Shown piece after piece: positions 34,799 to 44,350 of a stretch of 64,000 bases of DNA (position 1 is its first letter; every line of letters begins with the position of its first letter). The notes beneath the pieces were generated by a model, which was not told where the DNA came from, did not search any database, and saw only the letters and a program-made list of their open reading frames with translations. Both the position numbers and the translations under genes were made by a program. The DNA lies in assembly GCF_003428335.1 (NCBI RefSeq), contig NZ_CP031704.1:3100001-3164000 (forward strand), written 5' to 3'. The stretch is from Solimonas sp. K1W22B-7 (GTDB taxonomy: Bacteria > Pseudomonadota > Gammaproteobacteria > Nevskiales > Nevskiaceae).

Positions 34799-35461
34799 AT
34801 GCGATTGCTGCCCCTCCTGCTGCTCGGCTTTGCCTGCGCCGCCACCGCGCAGGGCACCCTGCCGCCTCCCGTTCTCCCGCCGGCCACGCCGCCGCCGGTG
34901 GTCAATGCGCCGCCGCTGTACCCGGACTCGGAGCGCATCGCCGGCCACGAGGGTCGCGTAATGCTCGACGTGCAGGTGCTGCCGGACGGCGGCGTCAGCG
35001 GCCTGACCATCTCGCAGAGTTCCGGCTACCCGGCGCTGGACCAGGCGGCGCTGGACGCGGTGCGGCAGTGGCGTTTCCGGCCGGCGCGGGGCCCTGACGG
35101 AGTGCCGGTGCCCGGCCGCCTGCGCCTGCCGGTGGATTTCCGCCTGCCTGAACGGCCGGCGCCGGACAGCGGCTCGGCAAACGTCATGGCCATGCTCAAG
35201 CAGCCCTGCTCGAAGCTGACGGCCGACGTGGCCGCGTTCCGCGCCGGCACCCCCTGGCGCAGCCTCTCCGACATGCCGACCTTCCAGGCCACCGGCGGCC
35301 TGCTCGCCTCCGCGGCCAGCGGCAAGAGCCCCGAGGTGCTGGCACGACTGACGCAGAATCTCCCGACCCTCTACGAGCAGATCGCCACGGCCTGCCTGCA
35401 GCAGCCGGAAGCGGTCTACGAGAACATGGTGGCCGAGGTCACGCGGCGCCTGATGAAGTAG
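34799..35461 (+). CDS. Periplasmic TonB C-terminal-domain protein
   Basis: A 220-residue protein. A cleavable-looking signal (LLPLLLLGFACAATA) is followed by a Pro-rich stretch (about 20-40). A TonB_C domain (about 45-120) has GRVMLDVQVLPDGGVSGLTI and the classical GYPALDQAALDAVRQWRFRPA. An extra C-terminal domain of about 90 residues follows that I do not recognise. A true energy transducer keeps an uncleaved N-terminal helix, so this may be a TonB-like periplasmic protein rather than an ExbBD partner. Its stop overlaps the next gene. Confidence 0.75.
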   Translation: MRLLPLLLLGFACAATAQGTLPPPVLPPATPPPVVNAPPLYPDSERIAGHEGRVMLDVQVLPDGGVSGLTISQSSGYPALDQAALDAVRQWRFRPARGPDGVPVPGRLRLPVDFRLPERPAPDSGSANVMAMLKQPCSKLTADVAAFRAGTPWRSLSDMPTFQATGGLLASAASGKSPEVLARLTQNLPTLYEQIATACLQQPEAVYENMVAEVTRRLMK

Positions 35462-36231
35462 TGCCGCGAGATTTCGTGATGGAAGCCCTCCCCTATCTGC
35501 GGCAAGTCGAGTTCCGGCGCAAGGAAGTAGCCGACCTGTCGGCGTATCCCTTCTGCCTGCCCGTCGTCACCGGCCTGCAGACCCTGCAGTTCCATCCCGC
35601 CGTCACCTTCCTGGTCGGCGAGAACGGCTCCGGCAAGTCCACCCTGATTGAGGCCCTGGCGCTGGTGATGGGCCTGAACTCCGAGGGCGGCAACCGCAAC
35701 ACCAGCTTCGCCACCGAAACCACACACTCCGAGCTCTGGCGCTACCTCAAGCCGGTCAAGAGCTTCAAGCGGCCGAAAGACTGGTACTTCCTCAGGGCGG
35801 AGAGCTTCTACAACGTCGCCAGCTACATGGACAGCATCATGCCGGCCGGCATGCAGGGCTACGGCGGCAAGTCGCTGCACCGGCAATCCCATGGCGAATC
35901 CTTCATGGCGGTACTGGCGCAAAAGCTGCACGGCGGCGGGCTCTACCTCTTCGACGAGCCCGAGGCCGCACTGTCGCCGACGCGGCAGTTGTCCGCCCTG
36001 GTGGAGATCCACCGGCTGGTGCAGGCACAGTCGCAGTTCATCATCGCGACGCACTCGCCGATCCTGCTCAGTTACCCGAACGCGAAGATCCTGCAGATCG
36101 GTCCCGCGGGCCTGCAGGAAGTCGCCTACACCGATACCGAGCACTACCAGGTCACGCGCGGCTTCCTCAACCGGCACGAGCGGATGCTGGAGGAACTCCT
36201 GGGCGCAGGCCTGGAAGCGGATGAGTCATAG
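35461..36231 (+). CDS. AAA/SMC-like ATP-binding protein
   Basis: A 256-residue ATPase of the AAA_23/AAA_15-like group (RecF/SMC-type heads without a coiled coil). Walker A is LVGENGSGKSTLIEAL near residue 55. The signature-like HGESFMAVLAQKL precedes Walker B, LYLFDEPEAALSP, near 160, and the switch His is in IIATHSPIL. The GTG at 35461 shares its G with the TonB-like gene stop; an ATG at 35479 is an alternative. The biological role is unknown. Related proteins occur in stress and defence settings, but no partner gene is present. Confidence 0.78.
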   Translation: MPRDFVMEALPYLRQVEFRRKEVADLSAYPFCLPVVTGLQTLQFHPAVTFLVGENGSGKSTLIEALALVMGLNSEGGNRNTSFATETTHSELWRYLKPVKSFKRPKDWYFLRAESFYNVASYMDSIMPAGMQGYGGKSLHRQSHGESFMAVLAQKLHGGGLYLFDEPEAALSPTRQLSALVEIHRLVQAQSQFIIATHSPILLSYPNAKILQIGPAGLQEVAYTDTEHYQVTRGFLNRHERMLEELLGAGLEADES

Positions 36232-36277
36232 CCCGGCGACGACCCGCTCCCGATCCTGCGCGCAGGATTCGCGATCC

Positions 36278-36303
36278 GTCATGCCGACGGAAGCCGGCAT
36301 GAC
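36278..36303. terminator. Hairpin between convergent genes (GTCATGCCG/CGGCATGAC)
   Basis: A 9-bp perfect stem with the 8-base loop ACGGAAGC and no T-tract. It resembles a common intergenic repeat of GC-rich proteobacteria and may stabilise 3' ends of both messages. Confidence 0.5.
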
Positions 36304-36309
36304 GATGCA

Positions 36310-36927
36310 CTAGGGCGTCGCGACAGGATCCAGAGGCCCGGCACCCGAAACCAGCGCCGGCTGCAGCGTCCAGAGTTCACGGGCAAGCTGCGCGTAGGCC
36401 TCGCCGGCCAGCTGGCTCACGGCGGCGACGTAGCGGTCCGGCGAGTCGTCCGCGAGCGGGCGCTGGCCTTCCAGCGTAAGGGTGCGCAGCGGGCGGCCGT
36501 CGCGATCGTTGATCAGCACTTCCAGCGACAGCACCGCGCGGCGCTCGCCCTCGATCTGCATTTCCATCTGGCGGATCGTGGGGTGCAGCGAGACGTCGCC
36601 GCGCACCCGGTTGCCGGGGGTGTAGACCTCGGTGGCGCCGGCCGCCCGCAGCGCATCGATCAGCGCGCCATGCAGTTCCAGCGCCGGCGACTCGGCCCAG
36701 AAGTGGCGGTAGTACTGGCGCATCGCCGGGCCGCGCGCCCATAGCAGCGGGCGCTCGCCGTACACCCCTGGCGCGGTGAAAGGCATCACCACGACACGCG
36801 GGGCGAAGACGCCCAGCGCCTGTGGCGGCGAAGGCTGCAGACGGTAGTAGACCTCCTGCGGCGGGGTCGGCACGGACAGGCAACCGGCCAGCAGGGCTGC
36901 CAGGGCGAGCAGCAACAGGGTTCTCAT
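36310..36927 (-). CDS. ABC-type transport auxiliary lipoprotein (PqiC-like)
   Basis: A 205-residue lipoprotein with lipobox LALAALLAGC and the ABC_trans_aux pattern QEVYYRLQPSP, RVVVMPFTAPGVYGERPLLW and MRQYYRHFWAESPALELHGAL. The family includes PqiC and the last component of many MCE transporters, where it sits under the outer membrane and receives or gates lipid flow. Its start overlaps the MCE gene (ATGA), making it the final gene of the mlaEFD-like run. Confidence 0.85.
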   Translation of the reverse strand: MRTLLLLALAALLAGCLSVPTPPQEVYYRLQPSPPQALGVFAPRVVVMPFTAPGVYGERPLLWARGPAMRQYYRHFWAESPALELHGALIDALRAAGATEVYTPGNRVRGDVSLHPTIRQMEMQIEGERRAVLSLEVLINDRDGRPLRTLTLEGQRPLADDSPDRYVAAVSQLAGEAYAQLARELWTLQPALVSGAGPLDPVATP

Positions 36928-37868
36928 GGCTTCTTCTCCAGCTCGGACGGCGGGCCGTCTTCGCGCGGCGGTTCGGGCGCCCGCAGCAGCGTGCCGGGGC
37001 TGCGCCGGATCTGTCGGCTGAACTCCTGCAGGTTGCGTGTGCTGGTCTCGAGGTTCTGCGCGACGCCCTCGGAGCGCCGCGACATGCTCTCGATGGTCAG
37101 GCGCAGTTCGCGCAGCGCCACCAGCACATCGGGGGCCGCCTGCTCGAGCTGACGGCTGCCGTTGCGCAGGCTCAGCAGGGTCTGGTCGGCATGGTCGATC
37201 GTGCGGCCCAGGGCCTCGACGCGCTGCGGCGACAGCAGCCGGTCGGCGCGCGCGCTGACGCGCTCGAGGTGGCCGAGGATCGTCGGCACATCCCTGGAGG
37301 CGGCAACCATCACCTTGTTGCTGTTCTGCGCCAGCGGGCGGATGTCCTCCTGCAGGATCGTGCCCAGCAGCGTCACCTGGCGGTTGAGGTTCTGCAGCAG
37401 CGGCAGCAGGGCCTGCTCGGTCAGCTCGTCGATATTGCCGGTGACGCTGGCAACGCTGGACATCAGGCCGCCCATGCCGCCGGCGGTGATGGTGGCGCCC
37501 GGCTCCAGGGCCTTGGGGCTGCTGCCGGCGGAGATCTCGATGGTCTGCGGCGCCAGCACGCCGCTGGCGGTGGAGCGCGCGATGCTGTCGGAGGGAATCT
37601 TCCAGCCCTCGGTCACCGACATGCGCACACGGAAGCGCATCTGGCCCTGCTGCACGTAAGGCTCGACCTCTTCCACCTGCCCCACCGGGTAGCCCTCGAA
37701 CAGCACCTTGGAACCGAACTTGAGGCCGCTGACGTTGGCGTAGACCGTGTAGTAGGTGTCGGTGCTGCCGGTGCGCCCCGCCAGCACCGCCAGCGTCAGC
37801 ACCAGGCTGACCAGGCCCAGCAGCACGAAGCCGCCGACCATCGCCAGGTTCCACTTGCTGTTGATCAT
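36924..37868 (-). CDS. mlaD: MCE/MlaD-family lipid transport protein
   Basis: A 314-residue protein with one N-terminal membrane anchor (LAMVGGFVLLGLVSLVLTLAV), an MCE domain (about residues 37-115, with VYANVSGLKFGSKVLFEGYPVG) and a long helical C-terminal region (about 130-290). That tail could form a tube or coiled coil like PqiB/LetB-type proteins. It is longer than E. coli MlaD (183). It forms the periplasmic lipid conduit of the ABC transporter. It overlaps the ATPase gene upstream and lipoprotein gene downstream by four bases each. Confidence 0.88.
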   Translation of the reverse strand: MINSKWNLAMVGGFVLLGLVSLVLTLAVLAGRTGSTDTYYTVYANVSGLKFGSKVLFEGYPVGQVEEVEPYVQQGQMRFRVRMSVTEGWKIPSDSIARSTASGVLAPQTIEISAGSSPKALEPGATITAGGMGGLMSSVASVTGNIDELTEQALLPLLQNLNRQVTLLGTILQEDIRPLAQNSNKVMVAASRDVPTILGHLERVSARADRLLSPQRVEALGRTIDHADQTLLSLRNGSRQLEQAAPDVLVALRELRLTIESMSRRSEGVAQNLETSTRNLQEFSRQIRRSPGTLLRAPEPPREDGPPSELEKKP

Positions 37869-38674
37869 GCCGTCGCTCCGCTGCTCACCGGTCCGCCGGT
37901 GAGGCGCTTCAGGTATTCCTCGGGATTGAGTTCCAGCGGCTGGATACGGCGGTTGAGCAGCGCCTGCACGCGCTCGCTGCCGCTGGCCTTGACCTCGGCC
38001 ACGGTACCGCAGACCAGCATGTCGCCGTGATCCAGAACGGCGATGCGGTCGGCGATCTTGAAGGCGCTTTCCAGTTCGTGCGTCACCACCACCAGGCTCA
38101 TGCCGGTGGCGTCGCGCAGTTTCAGGATCAGTTCGTCCAGCGAGGCCGCCACCACCGGGTCGAGGCCGGCGCTGGGTTCGTCGAGGAACAGCAGGCGCGG
38201 ATCCATGATGATGGCGCGCGCCATCGCGGCACGCTTGATCATGCCGCCGGACAGTTGCGCCGGCATCAACTGCTCGCAGCCGGCCAGGTTCACGATGTCG
38301 AGCTTGAGCCGCATCATGATCTGCATGGTCGACAGGTCCAGGCGCGTGTGCTCGCGCAGCGGCAGCATGACGTTGTCGCCCACCGTCATGGAACTGAACA
38401 GCGCGCCGCCCTGGAAGGCCACGCCCATCTTGCGGCGCAGCTCCACCAGTCGCTGCGGGCCGATGGTGTTGATGTCCTCGCCGAGCAGGCGGATGACGCC
38501 GGAGTGCGGCTGCTGCAGGCCCAGCAGGTGGCGCAGCAGCGTGCTCTTGCCGGAACCCGAGCCCCCCATGATCACCATGATCTCGCCGGCCTGCACTTCC
38601 AGGTCGATACCCTTGATCACGGTGCGCTCGCCGTAGCGTGCCACCAGCTTCTCCACCTCGACGATGGCGGTCAT
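37865..38674 (-). CDS. mlaF: MlaF-family ABC transporter ATPase
   Basis: A 269-residue ATPase driving the MCE lipid transporter. It shows Walker A GGSGSGKST, Q-loop VAFQGGALFSSMTVGDNVMLPL (MlaF type), signature LSGGMIKRAAMARAI and Walker B LLFLDEPSAGLDP. The switch His is in VVTHEL. Its C-terminus (RRIQPLELNPEEYLKRL) is typical. In E. coli MlaF is bound by the STAS protein MlaB; a STAS protein is encoded just upstream in this run. Overlaps mlaD by four bases. Confidence 0.9.
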   Translation of the reverse strand: MTAIVEVEKLVARYGERTVIKGIDLEVQAGEIMVIMGGSGSGKSTLLRHLLGLQQPHSGVIRLLGEDINTIGPQRLVELRRKMGVAFQGGALFSSMTVGDNVMLPLREHTRLDLSTMQIMMRLKLDIVNLAGCEQLMPAQLSGGMIKRAAMARAIIMDPRLLFLDEPSAGLDPVVAASLDELILKLRDATGMSLVVVTHELESAFKIADRIAVLDHGDMLVCGTVAEVKASGSERVQALLNRRIQPLELNPEEYLKRLTGGPVSSGATA

Positions 38675-38705
38675 CGCGTCACCAGGAAGGTGTTGGCGTT
38701 GATTG

Positions 38706-38740
38706 TTTTCACTTTTATCTTGTGACCAGGAAAGTGAAAA
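38706..38740. repeat. Perfect 10-bp inverted repeat at the end of mlaE
   Basis: TTTTCACTTT (38706-38715) and AAAGTGAAAA (38731-38740) flank 15 bases that include the mlaE stop codon. AT-rich hairpin in GC-rich surroundings. See the mlaE entry for the odd 3' end. Confidence 0.6.
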
Positions 38741-39503
38741 TCATGTCCGTGACAACGATGGCGGAGATCGCGTGCACCACCGAGCGCGTGGTCATGCGGC
38801 CGACGCCCTCGGCACCGCCGCTGACCCCCAGGCCGTTGACCACGCCCACCAGGGTGATGAGCACGCCGAACAGCGCGCTCTTGCCGATGCCGTGCAGGAT
38901 GTCGTCGTTGGACAGGAACTGGCGCAACTCGCCGAGGTAGGCGGTGAACGACAGGCCCAGTTCCAGCGACACGTAGATGCCGGCGCCGAGCAGGGCCACC
39001 ATGTCGGCGTACCAGGTCAGCAGCGGCACCATCAGCAGCATCGCCACCAGCGCCGGCGCCACCAGGTAGCGCACCGGGTTGATGCCGATCACCGTGAGCG
39101 CGCTGATCTCCTCGTTGATCTTCATGGTGCCCAGGCGCGCGGCCAGGGCCGAGCCGGAGCGGCCGGCGACCAGGATGCCGGTGATCAGCGGCGCGAACTC
39201 GCGCGTCACCGACAGCGCGATGCCGACGGTGACCTGGCTTTCGGCGCCGAAGATGCTGAGCGTATGGATGCCCTGGATCGCCACCATGGCGCCGATGGCG
39301 AAGCTCAGCACGGTGACGATGGGGATGGCGCGCAGGCCGATGTCGACGCATTGCAGCAGTACCGCGGACATGCGCACCGGCTGGCGCCGCCGCGTGCCGG
39401 TGAGCAGCCAGCCGACGCTTTCCAGGAACAGCACGGCCGCCAACCCCAGCTCGGTGATGCCGGCCAGCGTGTTGCGTCCGATCGTCTCCGCTGCATTGCG
39501 CAT
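38715..39503 (-). CDS. mlaE: MlaE-family lipid ABC transporter permease
   Basis: A 262-residue permease with five or six membrane helices and the conserved MlaE core: TREFAPLITGILVAGRSGSALAARLGTM and INEEISALTVIGINPVRYLV. It forms the inner-membrane part of the MCE lipid transporter. The 3' end is unusual: it ends FTFLVTR-stop, while the next 43 bases before mlaF encode, in another frame, NTFLVTR ending in TGA overlapping the mlaF ATG. This suggests a small duplication or frameshift that shortened the original coupling. Upstream lies a palindromic repeat and the STAS gene. Confidence 0.88.
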   Translation of the reverse strand: MRNAAETIGRNTLAGITELGLAAVLFLESVGWLLTGTRRRQPVRMSAVLLQCVDIGLRAIPIVTVLSFAIGAMVAIQGIHTLSIFGAESQVTVGIALSVTREFAPLITGILVAGRSGSALAARLGTMKINEEISALTVIGINPVRYLVAPALVAMLLMVPLLTWYADMVALLGAGIYVSLELGLSFTAYLGELRQFLSNDDILHGIGKSALFGVLITLVGVVNGLGVSGGAEGVGRMTTRSVVHAISAIVVTDMIFTFLVTR

Positions 39504-39519
39504 CAGATTCCCAGGCTTT

Positions 39520-39585
39520 CAGTCCGCAAATGAACGCAAATGAACGCGAATACAAGCTCTAGTATTTGCGTTCATTTGCGGACTG
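39520..39585. repeat. Dispersed palindromic repeat, copy 2 (CAGTCCGCAAATGAAC type)
   Basis: Perfect 22-bp arms at 39520-39541 and 39564-39585 with a 22-base loop. The arm sequence matches the outer part of the copy at 15761-15838. It sits between the STAS gene and mlaE and could reduce read-through between the signalling and transport genes. Confidence 0.88.
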
Positions 39586-39592
39586 CATAGCG

Positions 39593-39892
39593 TTAAAGGA
39601 TACGGAAGACCTTGTCCAGCCTGGCCAGCGCCAGCACCTTCTGCACCGCCCCGCCGACGCGCACCAGCGAAAACTCGTGCCCGGCGGTCTTGGCCCTCTG
39701 GAAGGCTTCGACCAGGCTGGCAATGCCGGAGGAGTCCATGTAGCTCACCCCGCCCATGTCCACCACCACCGGCAGGCCCTTGTCGACCGCCTTCAGCAGC
39801 GTCTGGCGCGCCAGCGGCGAGGTCTCCAGGTCGATGTCGCCGGTGAGGAACACCGTGGCGGCGCCACCGTCCTCGCTGATGCGGAAAGTCAT
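39593..39892 (-). CDS. STAS-domain protein (anti-anti-sigma factor/MlaB-like)
   Basis: A 99-residue single STAS domain. FLTGDIDLETSPLARQTL and VVVDMGGVSYMDSSGIASLVEAFQ are typical; Ser54 or Ser55 is the likely phosphorylation site as in SpoIIAA. It overlaps the GAF-PP2C-kinase gene (ATGA), so it is probably that protein's substrate: the kinase part phosphorylates it and the PP2C part dephosphorylates it. Being also next to mlaEFD, it may instead or also play the MlaB part and bind MlaF. The two readings are not exclusive; both are inference. Confidence 0.85.
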   Translation of the reverse strand: MTFRISEDGGAATVFLTGDIDLETSPLARQTLLKAVDKGLPVVVDMGGVSYMDSSGIASLVEAFQRAKTAGHEFSLVRVGGAVQKVLALARLDKVFRIL

Positions 39893-41610
39893 TCCTGCTC
39901 CCCCTTGGTCTTTGCAGCCAGGCGCTTGGCCAGCGCCAGGCGGTTGCCGGCGCCGCGCGGCGGGCGCAGGTATTTCATGCTGTCGGTCAGCGCCGACATG
40001 AAGAAGGTCCCCAGCCCGCCGGGCCGTACCTCGTCCAGCGGCCGGCCCTTGCACTCATCCTGTTTCACCGGCGGGGCGAAGTCCACCAGTTCCACCGTCA
40101 GGCGGTCGCCGCCGCGGCGCACGGTCAGGTCGATACGGCCGTCCTCGCGGTCGCGGTAGCCGTGGCGGATGATGTTCTGGCAGGCCTCGTCCACCGCCAG
40201 CACCAGTTCCTGCGCCGCCTCGGCGGCCATGCCGGCCTTGCCGGCGATATCGGCCACCAGGTGCCGGATGACCTTGAGCTGGGCGGCCTCCGCGGCAAAG
40301 GACTGGTGCAGCAGCAGGTCGCGCCGCGCGCGCCGCGGCGCCCTGCCCTCCACCACCAGCAGGGTGATGTCGTCGCGCAGGTCGGCGCCGTCCGGCGCCA
40401 GCGAATTGGCCAGGGCGTGGACGCGCTCGGCCAGCGGCAGGCCGGCGTAGTCCGCGATCAGGGCCTGGATGCCCTCGGCACCGCGCATGGCGCCGTCGGC
40501 GTCGCGGCTCTCGGTGCAACCGTCGGTGTAGAGGTACAGGCTGCCGCCGTCGAGGCGCAGCGTGGTCTCGGGGTAGACGCCGCCCTCGGGCGCGACGATG
40601 CCCAGCGGCGGCTCCTCCGCGGGGAACGAGTGGCAGCGGCCGTTGCGGTCGCGCCAGACCGGCGGCTCGTGGCCGGCATTGGCGAAGCGCACGGTATGGG
40701 TCCGCGGATCGTAGATGCCCACCACCATGGTCACGAACATGCCCTGCGCCATGGTCTCCATCAGCTCGGCACCGATGCGCGCCAGCAGCTTGCCGGGCTT
40801 GCGCATCTCCTTGGCCGAACTGCGGAACAGCGTCGCCGCCTTGACCGCCACCAGGGCGGCGTTCATGCCCTTGCCGGAGACGTCGGCCAGGGCGAAGGCG
40901 ATGCTGCCGCCGACCAGGGGCAGCACATCGTAGAAGTCGCCGGAGACGCCGCGCGCCGGCAGGTTGACGCCGCAGACCCATTCGCTGGCGGCGGTATCCC
41001 TGGGCAGCAGCGCCCGCTGCACGCTGGCCGCCAACTCCAGCTCGCGCCGGGTGCGCGCCTGCTCCACCTGCGCCTGCATCAGGCGGCCGTTGACCAGGGC
41101 CAGGGCGGCGGCATTGGCCAGCGTGGCCAGGGCCTCGCAGTCGCGTTCGTTGAACAGGTTGTCGCAATCGCGGCGGTTGATCACCTCCACCGCGCCCAGG
41201 CGCTGGCCCTTGACGCTGAGCGGGGCGCAGAGGATCGAGCGCACCTGGTAGTTCATCTGCGCCGAGGGCGGCACGAAGTCGGGGTCCTTGCGGGTGTCGG
41301 CGACCAGCTGCGGCTCGTCGAGCTGCACCGCGCGGCCGACGATGCCGCTGCCCAGCGGCAGGGACAGGCCGGTGATGTCGCTGGGGCCGACGCAGGCCTG
41401 GCAGACCAGCCGCGCCCTGGGATCGCCTTCAACACCCTCCAGCAGGAACAGCGAGGCCGACTCGGCGTTCATCACCTCGGCGATCCGGGACAGCGCCCGC
41501 CGCACCATCGACACTTCGATGTCGAGGCTGGCGAAATCCTCCAGCAGCTCGGCGAACAGCGAGAGGTAGTCAGGCCCGGTCTGCGCCCCGGCCGGCGCCT
41601 CGGGCGTCAT
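39889..41610 (-). CDS. GAF-PP2C phosphatase-HATPase kinase fusion (RsbU/SpoIIE plus RsbW-like)
   Basis: A 573-residue signalling protein. An N-terminal GAF domain (about 30-180) includes LPLGSGIVGRAV and LCAPLSVKGQRLGAVEVINR. A PP2C/SpoIIE phosphatase (about 195-425) shows the metal Asp in SGDFYDVLP and ADVSGKGMNAALVA. A C-terminal GHKL ATPase/kinase (about 435-565) has the N-box ELVLAVDEACQNIIRHGY and GGLGTFFM. It thus holds sensor, Ser/Thr phosphatase and anti-sigma-type kinase in one chain. No transmembrane segment. The STAS gene overlaps its end. It would set the phosphorylation state of that STAS protein. Confidence 0.9.
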   Translation of the reverse strand: MTPEAPAGAQTGPDYLSLFAELLEDFASLDIEVSMVRRALSRIAEVMNAESASLFLLEGVEGDPRARLVCQACVGPSDITGLSLPLGSGIVGRAVQLDEPQLVADTRKDPDFVPPSAQMNYQVRSILCAPLSVKGQRLGAVEVINRRDCDNLFNERDCEALATLANAAALALVNGRLMQAQVEQARTRRELELAASVQRALLPRDTAASEWVCGVNLPARGVSGDFYDVLPLVGGSIAFALADVSGKGMNAALVAVKAATLFRSSAKEMRKPGKLLARIGAELMETMAQGMFVTMVVGIYDPRTHTVRFANAGHEPPVWRDRNGRCHSFPAEEPPLGIVAPEGGVYPETTLRLDGGSLYLYTDGCTESRDADGAMRGAEGIQALIADYAGLPLAERVHALANSLAPDGADLRDDITLLVVEGRAPRRARRDLLLHQSFAAEAAQLKVIRHLVADIAGKAGMAAEAAQELVLAVDEACQNIIRHGYRDREDGRIDLTVRRGGDRLTVELVDFAPPVKQDECKGRPLDEVRPGGLGTFFMSALTDSMKYLRPPRGAGNRLALAKRLAAKTKGEQE

Positions 41611-41613
41611 CCC

Positions 41614-42057
41614 CTATTCCTTGCCGGGCGCTTCCGGCGCGGCGTCCGGATCGGCCGGGATCTCTGCATCTGCCTTGGGCTTGGCCTTGATCTCGTCGGG
41701 GTCCACCAGCTTGTTGACCTTCAGCTCCGGCGGCAGCTGCCACTCGCCCAGGTCGTGCCCGGCGGCGCGCATCTTCTTGGCCATCTTGTACAGCTGGCGG
41801 TCGTTGCCCTTGGTGCCGGTGAAGCTGCCCGGTCGCGTCACCATGACCTGGAACTGCTCCAGGATGCGGCCACGGTCGGACACGACGTTGCCGCTGCTGA
41901 CCCGGGACTGGGCCCATTTCTGGGCGGTGATGAACTCGTCCATGGCGACGATCATGGCGCCGCCACCGTCGATCACGATCATGGCGATCTCGCCCTGCTT
42001 GGCGATGCGGGCGCGCTGGGCGAAGGCTTCGAACAGGGTTTTCTGCTTGGTGGACAT
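41614..42057 (-). CDS. Hypothetical cytosolic protein upstream of the partner-switch gene
   Basis: A 147-residue protein that I do not recognise. The N-terminal MSTKQKTLFEAFAQRARIAKQGEIAMIVIDG is followed by an acidic Pro/Ala/Asp-rich tail (DADAAPEAP-like). No signal peptide or membrane helix. The ATG at 42057 is chosen for the AGGAA ribosome-binding site upstream; a longer reading to 42126 lacks one. It ends 3 bases before the GAF-PP2C-kinase start and is therefore probably the first gene of that operon. Confidence 0.65.
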   Translation of the reverse strand: MSTKQKTLFEAFAQRARIAKQGEIAMIVIDGGGAMIVAMDEFITAQKWAQSRVSSGNVVSDRGRILEQFQVMVTRPGSFTGTKGNDRQLYKMAKKMRAAGHDLGEWQLPPELKVNKLVDPDEIKAKPKADAEIPADPDAAPEAPGKE

Positions 42058-42195
42058 CCGGTTTTCCTGGCTCCCGCCGTCCGGGCGGGTGGGGTCTGTG
42101 CCCGATATTGACCCGCTGACCGCCAAAAGGCCATTTCAGTCCCCGGCGGCGGCGGACCGGGTAGAATTGCCGCCTTTCCAGCGAACACCCCGAAA

Positions 42196-43860
<1,665 letters not shown>

Positions 43861-43908
43861 ACCAGGCTTCGGCAGCCGCGGCGTGACGCGGTTCGCGCAG
43901 TACGATAT

Positions 43909-43941
43909 GAAGGGCCGCATAGACTGCGGCCCTTCTTTTTT
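43909..43941 (+). terminator. Rho-independent terminator after ettA
   Basis: GAAGGGCCGC (43909-43918) pairs with GCGGCCCTTC (43926-43935), followed by six T. It also faces the convergent gene at 43963. Confidence 0.92.
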
Positions 43942-43962
43942 CCAGAGATTCTTCCGGGACTC

Positions 43963-44349
43963 TTACTCGCTGAACAGCTTGCTGATGCCGTAAAGCACCA
44001 GCAGGCCGACGCCGGCGGTGAACACCAGGATCTGGATCTGAAATGGGACGATGATCTTCCTCGCCCACGGCGTCACCGGATTCTGCTCAGTTCCGGAGGA
44101 CAGCACGTCGGTGATCGCCAGTTGCGTCCAGACGCCCACGCCGGTCGTAGCCAGCAGCGCCAGCCACGACAGTGCGAGCAGCCATTTCTCGCACAGCGTC
44201 GAAGGCGAAAACAGCGTTGCATCGCCAGCCTTGACGTTGACCAGCGCGGCGCAAAACGCAACGAGCGCCGTCGATAGCGTGATCAATAGCTTGGAGGTCT
44301 CGCTGGCCTGCGCAAATCCCTTTTCGACGAAGTCCATGGACTCATCCAT
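43963..44349 (-). CDS. Small three-helix membrane protein of unknown function
   Basis: A 128-residue protein not assigned to a family. After a short cytosolic start (MDESMDFVEKGFAQASETS) come three hydrophobic helices: LLITLSTALVAFCAALVNV, WLLALSWLALLATTGVGVW and FQIQILVFTAGVGLLVLYG. The start follows the stop of the upstream small gene by one base (TAGCATG), so the two form an operon. Base composition is less GC-biased than around it. A transferred two-gene unit is possible. Confidence 0.65.
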   Translation of the reverse strand: MDESMDFVEKGFAQASETSKLLITLSTALVAFCAALVNVKAGDATLFSPSTLCEKWLLALSWLALLATTGVGVWTQLAITDVLSSGTEQNPVTPWARKIIVPFQIQILVFTAGVGLLVLYGISKLFSE

Positions 44350-44350
44350 G

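Noticed and set aside
35461-36231. AAA ATPase considered as part of an anti-phage defence system (OLD/Septu-like)
   Set aside because: No nuclease, TOPRIM or other effector domain or partner gene adjoins it.
36310-37854. 514-residue frame joining the lipoprotein gene with sequence under mlaD
   Set aside because: Only the part from 36927 onward (reading leftward) is a real gene, with a lipobox; the upstream part is an out-of-frame reading of mlaD.
38671-39555. 294-residue frame covering mlaE on the same strand in another frame
   Set aside because: Only its last residues look meaningful; the rest is Arg/His/Gly-rich shadow of mlaE.
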